From positions 9,434,215 to 9,498,214 of the forward strand of contig OW028574.1 of the NCBI GenBank assembly GCA_932294295.1: DNA of 64,000 bases, written 5' to 3'. Below the pieces are notes generated by a model that was given only the letters and a program-made list of their open reading frames with translations, ran no database searches and was not told the DNA's origin. The position numbers were made by a program, and so were the translations under genes. Each line of letters starts with the position of its first letter. Position 1 is the first letter of the stretch. This document shows positions 47,414 through 59,346 of this stretch, in pieces. Source of the stretch: Alitta virens (Eukaryota; Annelida; Polychaeta; Phyllodocida; Nereididae).

Positions 47414-47474
47414 GCCCTTTCCATATCTATCTATCTATCTGCCCTTTCCATATCTATCTATCTATTTATCTATC
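47050..47474 (+). mobile_element. SINE family B 3' end with hugely expanded TATC tail
   Basis: The first 50 bp (GATAGCAAGAACTTGCCTTAG followed by CGGGCTGCACTTCCC) are the 3' end of SINE family B. The rest is (TATC)n of about 370 bp in which CTGCCCTTTCCATATC recurs seven times. That recurring piece is the SINE end (CTGCACTTTCCATATC), so the array grew by repeated duplication of the SINE tail junction. The SINE is otherwise 5' truncated. Confidence 0.85.
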
Positions 47475-49489
47475 GATGAAAGATGGTTTAGGCAACAAAG
47501 CACTGACCAACTTCAATTAAGGAGAAAGGGAATTAAAAGGGAGATGATCTTTAGGGATAGATGTCTATGTCCATGTCTCAATGCTACTGGGTCTGAAGCT
47601 TAAAAGATGCTAAGCTGGGCCCAAAATGAAACACAATCAAGTGATGGCTTAAATTCCAGGATTGTCTTAAAGTGGGGTTATATTGCTTAACATGACATTT
47701 GGAACTAAAAGGAGAGAAAAATCATAACATAATGCAATTAGGAGGAGCTGGAGCTGATATTAACAAGGCTGGTAGGCTGATATCTTGTTATGAGGAGTCC
47801 CTGGGGTCTGATAATGTGACTGGCAGCATGGTTTCTTAATGCACTAGTAAGGTGAGGTAAAAGCTTACATGTCATGAATCCCCACTGAGACCTCAGCCAA
47901 CAAGAATGCCTTCCTGGCCTTCTGGCAATTGCAAATGATACCTCGTTTCTTAGTTACCTAACCCTACAAGCAATGCTACCAGGCATGACCTTGCAGAGGT
48001 CCGGGGCACCAGTTCTGCCATTTTCCTGTCACTGCTCTTCTGGTTTTGTCATTGAGGAACTTCATCTTGGTCATTGACATAATGGTATCCTCTATGATTA
48101 TGCTGCTACAATGAGTTAGACTGCCTTGTGTTTGCCATCCTCATCACGTATTAAGTGTGATAAACAAAAGAAAGTTCAGTTTGCTCGATACATCTAGAAT
48201 GAATCCACCTATTAAAGCTTTAAGCAGCCTTGTCATACTAACAGTAAAAGGCCATGTTGTCGTCCTTTTTGTTTTTCTGGACCTGCCTCAGGACACTCAG
48301 GTGTATGACATTTTTATTTTTTTCCAAACTCGCGTTAGTTTATATTCTTTTCTTCTTCCTGACGTCGTTACTGTAGTGACCATTTGCACTGTAGTTCCAG
48401 TCAAGGTCATAGAGGTCGCCACAAGGAAAATTATGCTGTCACATAACGGATGTAGATCAAATAGAGGGCGGGATTTTTGGGGCTGTTGACTTGTCATGTT
48501 CATTGGGTCAAAAATACAACGGAGACCTGGCTGCCCTGAGTCACTCCCTAGACCTTGACTTTTTTTGTGGAAATTCTGGTCTCAGTGTAGAAAAATATGA
48601 TGATGGATGTCTGGCAAAAGGTCTTTTCGACCTATCTATCAATTGATTGATCAAATGATTGATTGCAGCCATGTACCATTGTTGATGGATATCACAAGTT
48701 TTTGTTAACTAGTCACTTTTAAATGCAATGCCTTAACTCACTATGACCTGAAAACTGGAATATGCCATGTAGCGCTTGTAACATAGATGTTAACCTTTAT
48801 CAGCTTTGTAAGCCAAGAAGTCTAGCTGAAGATGTCAACTTGGCAATGTAGCTGAAATTCAAATCCAATAATTGCTGGCCTGGCCCCTGAGTAATTTGAT
48901 GACCTCATTAAGCCAGAGGTTGATTCAATAATATAACTTCCAGAGAGAGAAGCCCTACACAAGCTGCAATGTGCGCTTCATTTTACGAATTCCACTGTGT
49001 GATTAGACTCTATGCTATCTTAATTAAGGCTGAAGGGACTTGGTTACCAATTTGCTGGCACATGGAGCAAGAAATGTTGATTACTCTAGGAAGGCTTGTT
49101 TGGGCATTGGATGTGTGCCTCTGTGGTGCCTTCTTGTGCATGTCCAGTGCTGGCCAGTGCCTTGGGAGGCTGTTAAAATCTCAGCAGTGCTGGATGGTCA
49201 GTGTGAGGCGAATACAAAGTGTCCCCAAGGGAGGCTCTGGTCAGTGTCTGTGTCCACTGTTTTGATTATATGAGGTCAGAATGGCGGGCTTAGTGGCCAG
49301 GCACTCGTTAACATGGTGATCATGGCTGTTGTAAGGCTTGACCGTATCCCACCTTGATTGCTTGGTCACACGTCACCTTCGCATTGGCCTCTTGCTTGGT
49401 AGGACAGTCACGTCCCTGACCTGCTGTGCTAAAATATGACACTGATGGTAAGAGACTGCTTCTATACTGCTCTATTCAGCTGTATACAG

Positions 49490-49525
49490 CAGTAGCAGCA
49501 GCAGCAGTAGCAGCAGCAGTAGCAA
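49490..49525. repeat. AGC/AGT trinucleotide repeat
   Basis: An interrupted run of AGC and AGT triplets, AGCAGTAGCAGCAGCAGC and so on. Simple repeat. Confidence 0.88.
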
Positions 49526-50028
49526 GGGGAGCATCAGTGTCAACCATATTTATGCACACTGTTGGCTGATGAGGAAGTTCTACAACTGACTTAACTCTGG
49601 AGTAGTTTGAAATTTATAGGCTTCGCCTGTTTCAGGGGTATGAGGATGGGTGTATAAGCCATATATGGGCTTGGTTTTGACGTATCTTTCATATGTTGCT
49701 GTTTCGGGTGGATAGTTGAGTTGATTTTCTGATTTCAGTAACAACAGCTAGTGCCCCAGTATGGTTTTGCAGCAGGCCACTCAGGTCCCTCGTTTGTGCA
49801 GCATATGAGGCTCATGAGCCTTATGCGGGGCGGACATTCATTGGCTTAGAAGGCTCATTGCTTTCTTGGCTTGGAGGGGTTCTTGATGTCCAAGGAGGCT
49901 CTTGCTGTCATGGGGCCCATCATAACAATGACCAAATGGTGGCCTGTCCGGTGGGGTGAACTGGACACTCACTCATGTTAGAGCAGAAGGGGCATAATAA
50001 GCAGAGTAATGCAGAAGGGCACTGAGGG

Positions 50029-50041
50029 AGGTCAAAGGTCA
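50029..50041 (+). promoter_or_regulatory. Perfect DR1 nuclear-receptor-type site
   Basis: AGGTCAAAGGTCA is a direct repeat of the half site AGGTCA with one base between, the consensus bound by RXR-type and HNF4-type receptors. A single site without other evidence is only suggestive. Confidence 0.25.
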
Positions 50042-51902
50042 CACCCTATACAGCCCAGGCCCTAACGAGCATCAGCTTGACTTCTCTGTGGCCCAACTCA
50101 TGCGTCCATTCATTTCATTTATTTCCCAAGTGACAATCTTTCCAATGTGCTGGGATCCCTACAAACTAATTGGTGGGTCTACTCACCAAACTAAGGTGCA
50201 GAGAGCACCCTGTGTACCAATCTTAATTCTAGTTCATCAAGTGTCTGCTTAGCTAGTGTACTTACAGATGTACGTATGGATAATATGCTCCTGCAAAACC
50301 AAATTCAGGGTTGTTTTTTTCTCTTTGCTAGATCATGTAATTTTGGTGGAACCATGTCATCCATCCTCGTTCTGTCAACTAAGAAATGATATTTCTGGAC
50401 ACATTGTGCAGTTTGTTACGCTCAGGTCGGTTTATTATGGACTAGTTGGCACAGGATGTAAGCAAATGGGTTGATACGATTTAACACGTGTTTTGAATGA
50501 GTGCCAAAAATTAACAACTCGAATCAATAGCGTCAAATGTATACTGAGCAGTGTACTCGTTCAATACAAGACCAATCTGTTAGATAGCATCATTTGAGTG
50601 CAGTCCTCTGGATTACATTCTTGCCAGTGATGAGGTTGTTTGCTTTGGCTTGTCTGGCATTCCATCTTGAAGTGGTTCCATTCTGGCCCCAAGTGCTTGT
50701 CAGTGTGAGACATTACTTCATAGGTTAGGCAAACGACTTTGACCCGGGATGTTAAGACAGCGTTTGGGGCGAAGCTCGCTGGAGATCCCTGTTCAATTGG
50801 GCAGAAAGGGAGGGGGTATATGGGCGAGGAGGGAGTGGTGAAATTGCCCTAACCAACTGGCCATCTCCTCCATTTGACCAGGCCCTCTTCGAGTGACAGG
50901 TCAGATTGATCGGACTAGCACAGATGAGTGCACTAATGCTGCCTCACCCACTCCTCCCCAAATGACATTATTAGGAGTTTCCTGGGGACAAGATGTGCAA
51001 CTATGTCACTGCAAGGGCCCCCCACCTGTCACCTGTGTGATTCGGAATAGCAACAGTCCCACACGGAGTCCTGGGAATCAACCTCTGAAGCATCGTCTTG
51101 CTGGGTCTAGTCTTCCTTATACCACTGCTACTCAGTAGGGGTGATTTGAAAAACTAAGTAGAATATCAATTTCCAACTAAGGCAATAATATGTATACCTG
51201 TATATTGTAGTAATGAAACTTAATCTGAAGAACGCATGCGAGCAAGCGAGAAGCTTACGAGACTTGCTAATTTTAGCAATGCTGATTTTACCCCCAAAGA
51301 AAAACAAATAGACAGGAATTGATGAATTGATACAATTGCCTGCATTAAATCAACCAAATAGACCCGCGAGTCAACTAGCTGCACTGTGATCTGGCAGAGG
51401 AGTGAGAGAGAGAGAGAGTGGGGACAGCCAGTGACAGGCAGCTGCTAATCTGAGCTGCAAAATGTCATGATCAAAGGCTTTACAAGTGACAGGCACCTCT
51501 CTAATTGCATCCAAGACCAGTCCCCCACCCTCCCTCCCATCAGACTGCGTCACAAATGCACAACTCTTTCCAGGCGACTGCCCCTCCAACTTGTACACTT
51601 AACTATTGTGTCTAGCAGGACTGAATTTTTCGCCCAGGTGTTTGTTATCGATCTCATGAACACGAAAATATTTTTCATACTGTGCACCACTCTATGCTTC
51701 TCGCTCTTCCAAAGTATTCCATTGTCAGTGGCACTTCTCAAGCTTTTCCTGAGACTGACGTAGTTTCCACTTGACAATACGATTAGTACCAATTTGATAT
51801 GTTGGAGAATTCAGCTAAGCCCTCAGATGTATCTTTCATGCTAGGGATGCCACTGAGTCTCAGCAGCAGCACCATTCCATCCTCTCTACTGTCCCCCTGT
51901 GA

Positions 51903-52316
51903 TCAATGCATCTCTCTCTGATTGGCACCCTTGCATTGTGCTGATGTGACAGCAGGGGCTTCATAGGTCACCCCTTGACTTGGCAACTGCAGCAGCTCTT
52001 GGCCAACCAAACATGCGTCCAATACAAGCAGATATGCCCCACTCGATAGTGAGGCAGTTTTTGCTGCAGACTGCTGGAATGTACTTGCAATGTCTGTGGT
52101 TACTGGTCGACTCCAAAGCTTATGTTTTTCGCCCATCCTTGTACCAAAAGGTTGCTTTACTAACGCTTTTAGATGTGCTGATAAATTGCCCAATTCAAAC
52201 AGTTGTCTTTCAAGAAGTGCACATTTGTCAGAAGTTCTGCTTATAGTAGTGCCACAATACTGGTCTTGTTTGTTAAAAGAAAACGATCGTGTTGATTCTG
52301 TATTGTGGATCAGCAT
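51903..52316 (-). other. Anonymous 137-codon open frame, minus strand
   Basis: A 137-residue frame with no recognised motif; it starts MLIHNTESTRSFSFNKQD. A + strand frame is also open over much of it. No splice or promoter context is evident. Most likely chance. Confidence 0.12.
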
Positions 52317-54494
52317 ATTGAACTGCTACCCGATGGACTGTATATTTATTCAAGCTGCTTCTTTCTAATAACAGCGCTCGTGTTAGAAGAATAGGGTTGG
52401 TTTTTCTTGCAAACTATTTAACAGGATTTCTGCAAGAGTTGCTGCTGGACTGGCTCTCAGGGAGATGGACATCGCTGGAGCGCCGTGCCCACTGCTTGCC
52501 ACTGGCCCCTCTCTTCGCTATTGGCCGTGTATTGTTTTGATCTCATCTCAAATAAGGATTGAGCAGCAATAGGTCTGCATCCTCTGTGGACCACGCTTCT
52601 GATTTACTCCCTTCTCTCAGGTTACTCTCAGATAATTCCGTTCGAAAAGATTTCTCACATGGCATGATGTAAAAACACCAGCGCCCTCACACGGATGAAT
52701 CACCAAGGCCACGTGACTCCCCAGGGCAACAAGGCATTAAATCAGTCCCTCCTGAGGTGATATATGTCACAGTTGCTTGTGCCAATGTGTATTCTCATCT
52801 CATAGCTGCTCTTCTGCTCATGTCAAGGTTCATCGTCTAATTAATAAAGTGTTCGTACTTCGGCTCTCATAAGTTCTTGTGTTTGACTTCCAGCTAGGTC
52901 ACTTCATGTGAGGGTTATCTCAACTGTTCAAGCGAATAATGACTGATTATTTGTTAGAAATGATAAGAATCTTTTTACATCATTACGTCTGCTTCTGAAA
53001 GTTGGCCATTTTACCTGACTATGCTCCAGTCCTATAAAATTGAGATAATAGTGATATTGTTTTTTCTTTATGTAATGCTATTGAACTACCTCTTTTATGA
53101 GTGTATGAAATAGGATGTGACTATCATCATATCCACACAGTGTTAGCGTGTCCCATGCTAGTGTCCCAGGTGCCATGTTCGTGTTTTTCTTCACTTCATA
53201 TTCCAAAAAACTGTGTAGGAGATACACTGAGACCTTCATGTTTGATGTCGCCAATCTGTAGTTGTCTAGTCAACACAAAATGAAATGGCATCACGGATCT
53301 TATTACTGTAGGCCCCTCGACAGAGTGACACCTTTTTAGCTCTTGTCATGTATTATGCTTTCTCCCATTATCTTTTAACTGTCAACTACTGTATAACCTC
53401 TGTATAATTTGATATACCATGATTTTATACATGTGTATTTAATAAAGATATATATATTATTCCAGTGGGGTAGATCTTCTCATCCATATTAAAGAAATAT
53501 TATATGCAATGTGTTTATTTTTATAATAGGGTAAACCAACACGCAATCGAACGATTTATTGCAAAAACGGGCAAATATTCAATTCTACCTGAGGCGTGTC
53601 TCTGGAAGCAACATTTGCCAATACAACCAAAAAACAAAAACACCTAAATCTCACATGTCGATAATCAGCATAAACAATACATTCGTTTACATTTGGCTGT
53701 TGTGAAACAATGGCCATTACTCTTTTGTAAAGGGACACCCGGGGTTTTTATTTCTGTCAAAGCAAACGAGTGGAAATGAACAAAGCTGGCTGTTATAGAA
53801 TTACCCATGAATTATTACTCTGACAGAAAACACAGACAACATAATCATATTTGCAGTGGCTCTCCATGATCAGTTTTGACATGCCCTTTGCATATTGCAG
53901 CTTCAGCATATCCTCTCTAGATATGTACGTTCGTAAAGGTGCATTTTGCGCAACTGTGTGCGTGTTTTTTTGTTGGTTTTTTTGGAGGCAAAAGTTGAAA
54001 TTTATTAGAATAAAACGTTTTGAAAGTAGCTGACCTCAGCTGTCTTTAGCTATCATATTCTACCTGAACCAGAACTATCTGGACCTATCCAAACCTATCT
54101 CCAGGGATCCTTTGAATGGCTTAGCTAGTAAAACAGACTGCTAAGCATTAGGTACGGGAGCTTGGGATGCGAGTTTTAATTGAAATGAGACCATCAGTTG
54201 CGCTAAATATACTTTTGTTGATTACAGAAGAAAAAGCTTTTGGATAGATGAATTAGTTAAGCAAAACGCTCTAAGAAAAAAAGGTCCCATGTACAACCCA
54301 TTGATGTTTTCTTGGCTTGTCACAAATACAGAACCCTACAAGTCCCACGTTGGACCACCACAAGGTATTTGAGGAGAACCCTATTGCATGGTATTTCAAA
54401 GGACCCTGAGGTTTTTGAAATAACTTTAAATATGTATTAATCAAAATCACAAAAGTAATATTCATAGACTTCTGCAAGATAAAAAAAAAACCCA

Positions 54495-54570
54495 AGCATT
54501 GGATTCGAACTCATGCTATGCCCATGACATTCACAAGCTGGTGTGTTACTCAATGAGCTACGGAGAGCTG
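54495..54570 (-). mobile_element. tRNA-like SINE head
   Basis: On the minus strand, CCGTAGCTCATTGAGTAACA fits an A box and GAGTTCGAATCC is a near-consensus B box. The ends do not form an acceptor stem. A second tRNA-like segment in + orientation (GTGTATTGGTAAAC ... GAGTTTGATTCTC) lies at about 54685-54745. Confidence 0.45.
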
Positions 54571-55065
54571 ACTGCTTTCAAAGGAATCTTATTACCCATT
54601 GGTTACAGGCCAGCTAACAGAAACTATAAATAGAACTGCTGCTTTATTTTGATCCTTGAATCACCACCAGGAGCAATGTCATCTGTGGTGTATTGGTAAA
54701 CATGGCTGCTTTCTGTGTGGGTAACTAGAGTTTGATTCTCACGCCTTCTCAATATTTCTGTACTGAAGGTGACTCTGAAGCACCTTTCAAAACTGAAATA
54801 CCTCTGAGCCAGTTCTATAGGGCTTGGTGGATATGAAAAACCTCAACATGCACGAAGAACCTGTGAGGTAGTTCACAGCACCGATGGGTGCTCTCAAAAA
54901 CCTCATTGAAACTTTTCTTCTTAGAGTGTAGCTGTCTAGCTTAGGGTAGTTCGTAACAGACGAAACATGTTCAAAAAGCTGGACTATTGAAACTGTGGTT
55001 ACCATTTGTGGAAAATTGAATCATGTCCTCTTAATACTTTTATTTTGAAGATTCAGTCATGTGTC

Positions 55066-55662
55066 TTGTAATGTCATATTAACTTTTTGGGCATAACCAT
55101 AGACAAGCATTTGACCTGGAAAAGTCACGATTTTAAAGTTCACTTGAAGGTATCTAAGACAGTTGGAGTAATGAATAAACTTAAGCACATTTTACCACAA
55201 AATATTCTCTCCACCTTATATAAGTCATTAGCTATGCCATACTTCAATTACGGAATATTAGCCTGGGGAACTTATAGCCATACATTGCACAAACTCCACA
55301 AGAAAGCTGAAAGGATTACTGACAAAGCAAAATACAATTCTCTAATGGAGCCAATTTTTAAACAACAAAGACTTCTTAAAGTTGCTGACATATGTGTGTT
55401 GCAAGAGCTGAAATTTTGTTTGAAGGTAGAACATGATTTTCTACCTGCATATTTCAGGAACTCAATTTTTCAGAGAGGTAGTGAAATACATGGACACAAC
55501 ACTCGATTTAATAATAACATTTTTAACTCCATTGTCAGACATGAATTTGCACGTAAGTCCACCCAATACCGAATTCCTGAAGTTTATAACAGCTGTCCAA
55601 AGATAATAATAGAAAAGATTTATTCACATAGCTTTCTGGGTTTCTCAAATTATGTCAAATAA
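55066..55662 (+). mobile_element. LINE ORF2 fragment: end of reverse transcriptase and C-terminus
   Basis: An open frame of about 199 codons, from just after a stop at 55063 to TAA, encodes the last part of a non-LTR retrotransposon polyprotein. It opens with NFLGITIDKHLTWKSH, the usual post-catalytic block (F-L-G-[IV]-x-[IL]-D ... L-x-W). LSTLYKSLAMPYFNYGILAW is the thumb region, with its Y-x-S-L-x-x-P-Y-x-N-Y signature. The frame ends with an R-I-P-E-V-Y-N-S-C-P block (the W-N-S-L-P equivalent) and SHSFLGFSNYVK. The catalytic YADD part and the endonuclease are missing. This is a 5'-truncated but recently inserted copy, as its frame is still intact. No clear tail or target duplication was seen. 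Confidence 0.88.
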
Positions 55663-56377
55663 TACTTCATTAATTCCTATAGTTCTTCATGCACAGTTCT
55701 GGATTGTTATTTTTGTCAACATATGAACTCAACTATCTAGCATGTTGTTGCATCCATACTATTTTTACCATATGGTTACTTGACCATCTCTTTTGAGGAG
55801 GAAACAATTATCATTTTAATGACTTGAATGAAACCTGCTGTAACGTACAAGGATATAAAAAATATTTAGGTGATGTTCTGTCTAGGATGACATGGAGAAG
55901 TGGAGGGTTTCCAAATTATTAGTGGTAATTAGGGCTCCTCAAGGGCTAATTTCTTTTGTCAAGTTGGGACCCATCACCATGCTACCTCCCTCCCTTTTTT
56001 GTTTTTCTCTTTATGATGATGTTAATGATGATATGTTGATGATGGTGATGAATATAGTTCTGAAGTTGTGACGACATTGGCCTGACATGTAGGTAACAAA
56101 GAACTATGACAACATGACTCACACTATCCCTCACGTGGCATATAGATGTTGTTTAGGCAAACATTATCATATAGGAGAGCTTCAGGTTTTCGAGAAGCCT
56201 TTAAACTTCTTATCTGTTAACACCTCGTCAGTTCGTATTTGGTTAATAAGGAGAAGAGCATGACTTATCACTGGCTTGGAGGGTCTGTATCAGTTCCACA
56301 GGCTATGGACCAACTATCACCTGCCTGATTTATAATGCAATGTTGTGAAAGATATTTTGTTTAGGTTATACATATAG

Positions 56378-56440
56378 TAATGGTAGTAGCAGTAGCAGCA
56401 GGTACAGCAGCAGCACTAGTAGTAGTAGTAGTAGTACTTT
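56378..56440. repeat. GTA/GCA trinucleotide repeat
   Basis: AGT and AGC triplets end in a pure (AGT)6 run. It directly adjoins a tRNA-like segment in reverse orientation, so it may be the microsatellite tail of that SINE. Confidence 0.85.
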
Positions 56441-56880
56441 AATGTCTCCGAGAGGAGAGTGCCCCACCCGGGAATCGAACCCAAGGCAGATTGTGGCAGA
56501 TCAGCATATTTCTAAATAACTCAAAATGCATCAAATATTTCAACCCAACATCACTAAATCAGTTATAAAATGACTAAATAACAACTTCAGAGTCGATTCC
56601 CAGTGAAAACAGTCAATATTTATTGAGATATTTATACATTTGTGATCTGCCAAAACCTGTCACATCTGCCAAATCTGCCACGAGTGGAACCTAGGACCTC
56701 GCTCGCGTGAACATTGACCATTACGCCAAAGAAGAACAGTTACAGTCTGGTGTGAAGGTTACACCCTGCTAATAAATTTTAACAATTCTCCATGAGCGGG
56801 AATCGAACTCTGGTCCACCTGGACCACTGCTCTACACACTCTCTTACAATGAGGCTCGACCTGGTGCGAGGGTACCCTGC
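56441..56880 (-). mobile_element. Cluster of tRNA-like SINE segments, minus strand
   Basis: Three segments with B-box-like complements lie in a row: GGGAATCGAACCC near 56470, GTGGAACCTAGGACC near 56688 and GGGAATCGAACTC near 56800. Matching A-box-like parts (TTGGCGTAATGGTCAATG; TTGTAAGAGAGTGTGTAGAG) are visible for the last two. The words GGCAGAT and CTGCCAAA connect the first two, suggesting one element split by an AT-rich insertion. All are probably heads of one or two SINE copies. Confidence 0.5.
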
Positions 56881-56885
56881 TGACA

Positions 56886-57055
56886 CCGTTGTAGTAGTAG
56901 TAGTAGTAGTAGAAGTAGTAGTAGTAGCAGTAGTAATAGTAGTATTGGTAGCAGTAGTAGTAGTAGTAGTGGTAGTAGGAGTAGTAGTAGTAGTAGCAAT
57001 AGCAGTAGTAGCGATAGTATTAGTAGCAGCGGTAGTAGCAGCAGTAGTCAATGGT
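56886..57055. repeat. AGT trinucleotide array, about 170 bp
   Basis: (AGT)n with AGC, AAT, GGT and similar variants. It produces the valine-rich + frame and threonine-rich minus frame here, which are not genes. Confidence 0.95.
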
Positions 57056-58489
57056 GTCACAACCTCATACAGCATCAGTCAGGCATTGTAAATGCTCAGC
57101 CTGTTAGAGATTTTTCTGGGTTCTCCTGCTGGAGTGAACTTCTATATCTCATGTTATTCCCTTTCATGTAAAACCTGTGGGCATCTGATGCATTCTAGCA
57201 AATCCCTAAGTATTTCTCAACATAAACTCGTACTTTGTATTTTTAACCAGATTTAAATCGCATAGGGTATACGGAAGACTTCAAAAGGACCTTCTTGAAC
57301 TCACAAAATCGATAGGCAGAGAGCTTTAAACTTGGTGTTGCTTCAAAGAACTGAGATGAGACACTGGAGTAACTTGGATGAGACAAAAACACAAAGAAAA
57401 GTAACATTATTTCCAGCAGCCTGCTACAGCTGATTATAGCTGAGGCGATCAGAAGTGACGCCTGCAATCCCCCTGGCTCTAACGGTTTCTTTGAGCAATT
57501 AAGGGAAGTCAGTTGGAGCAGACTACTCAAATCCAAGCCATTGTGTTGACAGCTTCACCGAGCTTTCTAATTGGGTAGCTAATTATGATCACCAACAAGA
57601 GAGAGCGACAGAGAGAAAGGGTGTTATGAGATCTCAGCTCATTTAGACTTATTCAACTTTCAAACCACCCAAGAATGGGCCTGATGTAATAGGATGCGCT
57701 CATCATGTAAGTCATTCCTGTAACTGATACCCTAAGATGCTGGCTGGATAAGTGCCTAGATGTTTGTTGACATGTGAAGAAATTGATTTTCAAGAAACTG
57801 ACAACAACTGTGGCATTTCTCTTAGGACTAAACTACATGATTACATGTGCAGTGCATTCACAGAGATTGCCATGGCACCTGACTGAGCTTAAGTCTTTCT
57901 CAAGTTCCTGGGTTGCTTCAAAGAAGGGTGAACTGTCATTAAGAACTGACCAGTTGGCATGTCTGCATCAATTTGTGTTCAATTTTCCCTTGTGAATTTC
58001 CAGAGTGAGCGAGACCATTTTCTGACCTTGTACCATCTCCTGTTTATTTAATTTAATTAAAAATGTTTAATTCAAGGACATGAGTTGGATGATGGGTAAC
58101 ATGATTTTCTTGATGAGTCTGACAGGATTGGTTGTGGAGTTGAGAAAGCATAATTATGTCAGATGGAAAAACAAAAGACGAAAATGTGTCATTTGGGAAC
58201 CTGACGAAAATGACCTTGTGTTTGTACTGCGTAATTGCAATTGTGAAGCTGATACAGGAAAGAACTTTGGTAAATGGGTTTTATGGCTTACAATGAGGTG
58301 TGTAATAGATTCACAGATAGTTAGAACAGGTTAAAACAAAGCTTTATACTTTGCTTATGAAATTGCTTATACTGTGTGCTGTGACATTAAAATTGGTATG
58401 CGATTCACTGTCGCAGCATCTTAATCAAGATAGCCAGTCACTGTGGCAATCCCACTGTTTCAGATTGCACCCTCTTTATACGCAGGGGT

Positions 58490-58575
58490 GTCGATACTGT
58501 GGGGGTGGGGGATATATACCCCCCACATTTTGGGAAGAGAGGATGATCAATCATCCCCCCCCCCCCCACCCTGAA
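58490..58575. repeat. G-run / C-run inverted segment
   Basis: GTGGGGGTGGGGGATATATA followed by CCCCCCACATTTTGGG and, further on, a run of 14 C. The arms can fold back on each other. A related C-run lies at 58795-58808. It may be an unidentified repeat family. Confidence 0.5.
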
Positions 58576-59064
58576 ATTCACAAATAAAAATTACCTTTTT
58601 TGTACATACTTCTGTTTTGGAGATTTGTGCTTTGTGAACACTTTTGATCATATATCATCACAAGATTATATGTAAAAAAAAATTTTGCATTACTGATCCA
58701 CCATTACTTTACCTCTTTTTTTGACAAATGTGCGTTAGCTGCCCCCACTTGTAGCAAGGAAAGTCTCGGAGCGACAGACCAAGTAGGCCTGCATCCCCCC
58801 CCCCCCACCTGTCAAGAGAAATGGATGCCCTGCTTAGTGATTAGAATTCCCTGGAACTTATAAAGGCTTCTTTTCCAGCCAGTTCTTTCTACTCTTTTTT
58901 TCCACGCTGTCTTGTTACAGACATATCTGTTTTTCCTTGCTATTAGTGGGACTTTTATTTCAGAATGATGACATTAAAAACCAATTGAAAACGTATAATT
59001 GTTTTGTTTTGACAATGGTGACCTTTTTGTGACTCTAAATTTTGAGAACGATTTTATGACATTT

Positions 59065-59346
59065 CAATGACAAGTATACACACATAACCTTTATTCAATG
59101 ACAAGTATACACATACTTAACCTTTATTCAATGACAAGTATACACACTTAACCTTTATTCAATGACAAGTATACACACTTAAACTTTATTCAGTGACAAG
59201 TATACACACATAACCTTTATTCAATGACAAGTATACACACTTAACCTTTATTCAATGACAAGTATACACACTTAACCTTTATTCAATGAAAAGTATAAAC
59301 ACTTAACCTTTATTCAATGACAAGTATACACACTTAACCTTTATTC
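59065..59346. repeat. 31-bp tandem repeat, about 9 copies
   Basis: The unit CAATGACAAGTATACACACT followed by TAACCTTTATT is repeated with only a few substitutions. Each copy contains TATACACA and CTTTATT. No reading frame is preserved. Confidence 0.95.

Noticed and set aside
48157..48489. 110-codon + frame
   Set aside because: Hydrophobic random-like peptide with no motif; an antisense frame is also open.
56779..57091. Valine-rich and threonine-rich frames of about 98 codons
   Set aside because: Both strands of the AGT trinucleotide array.
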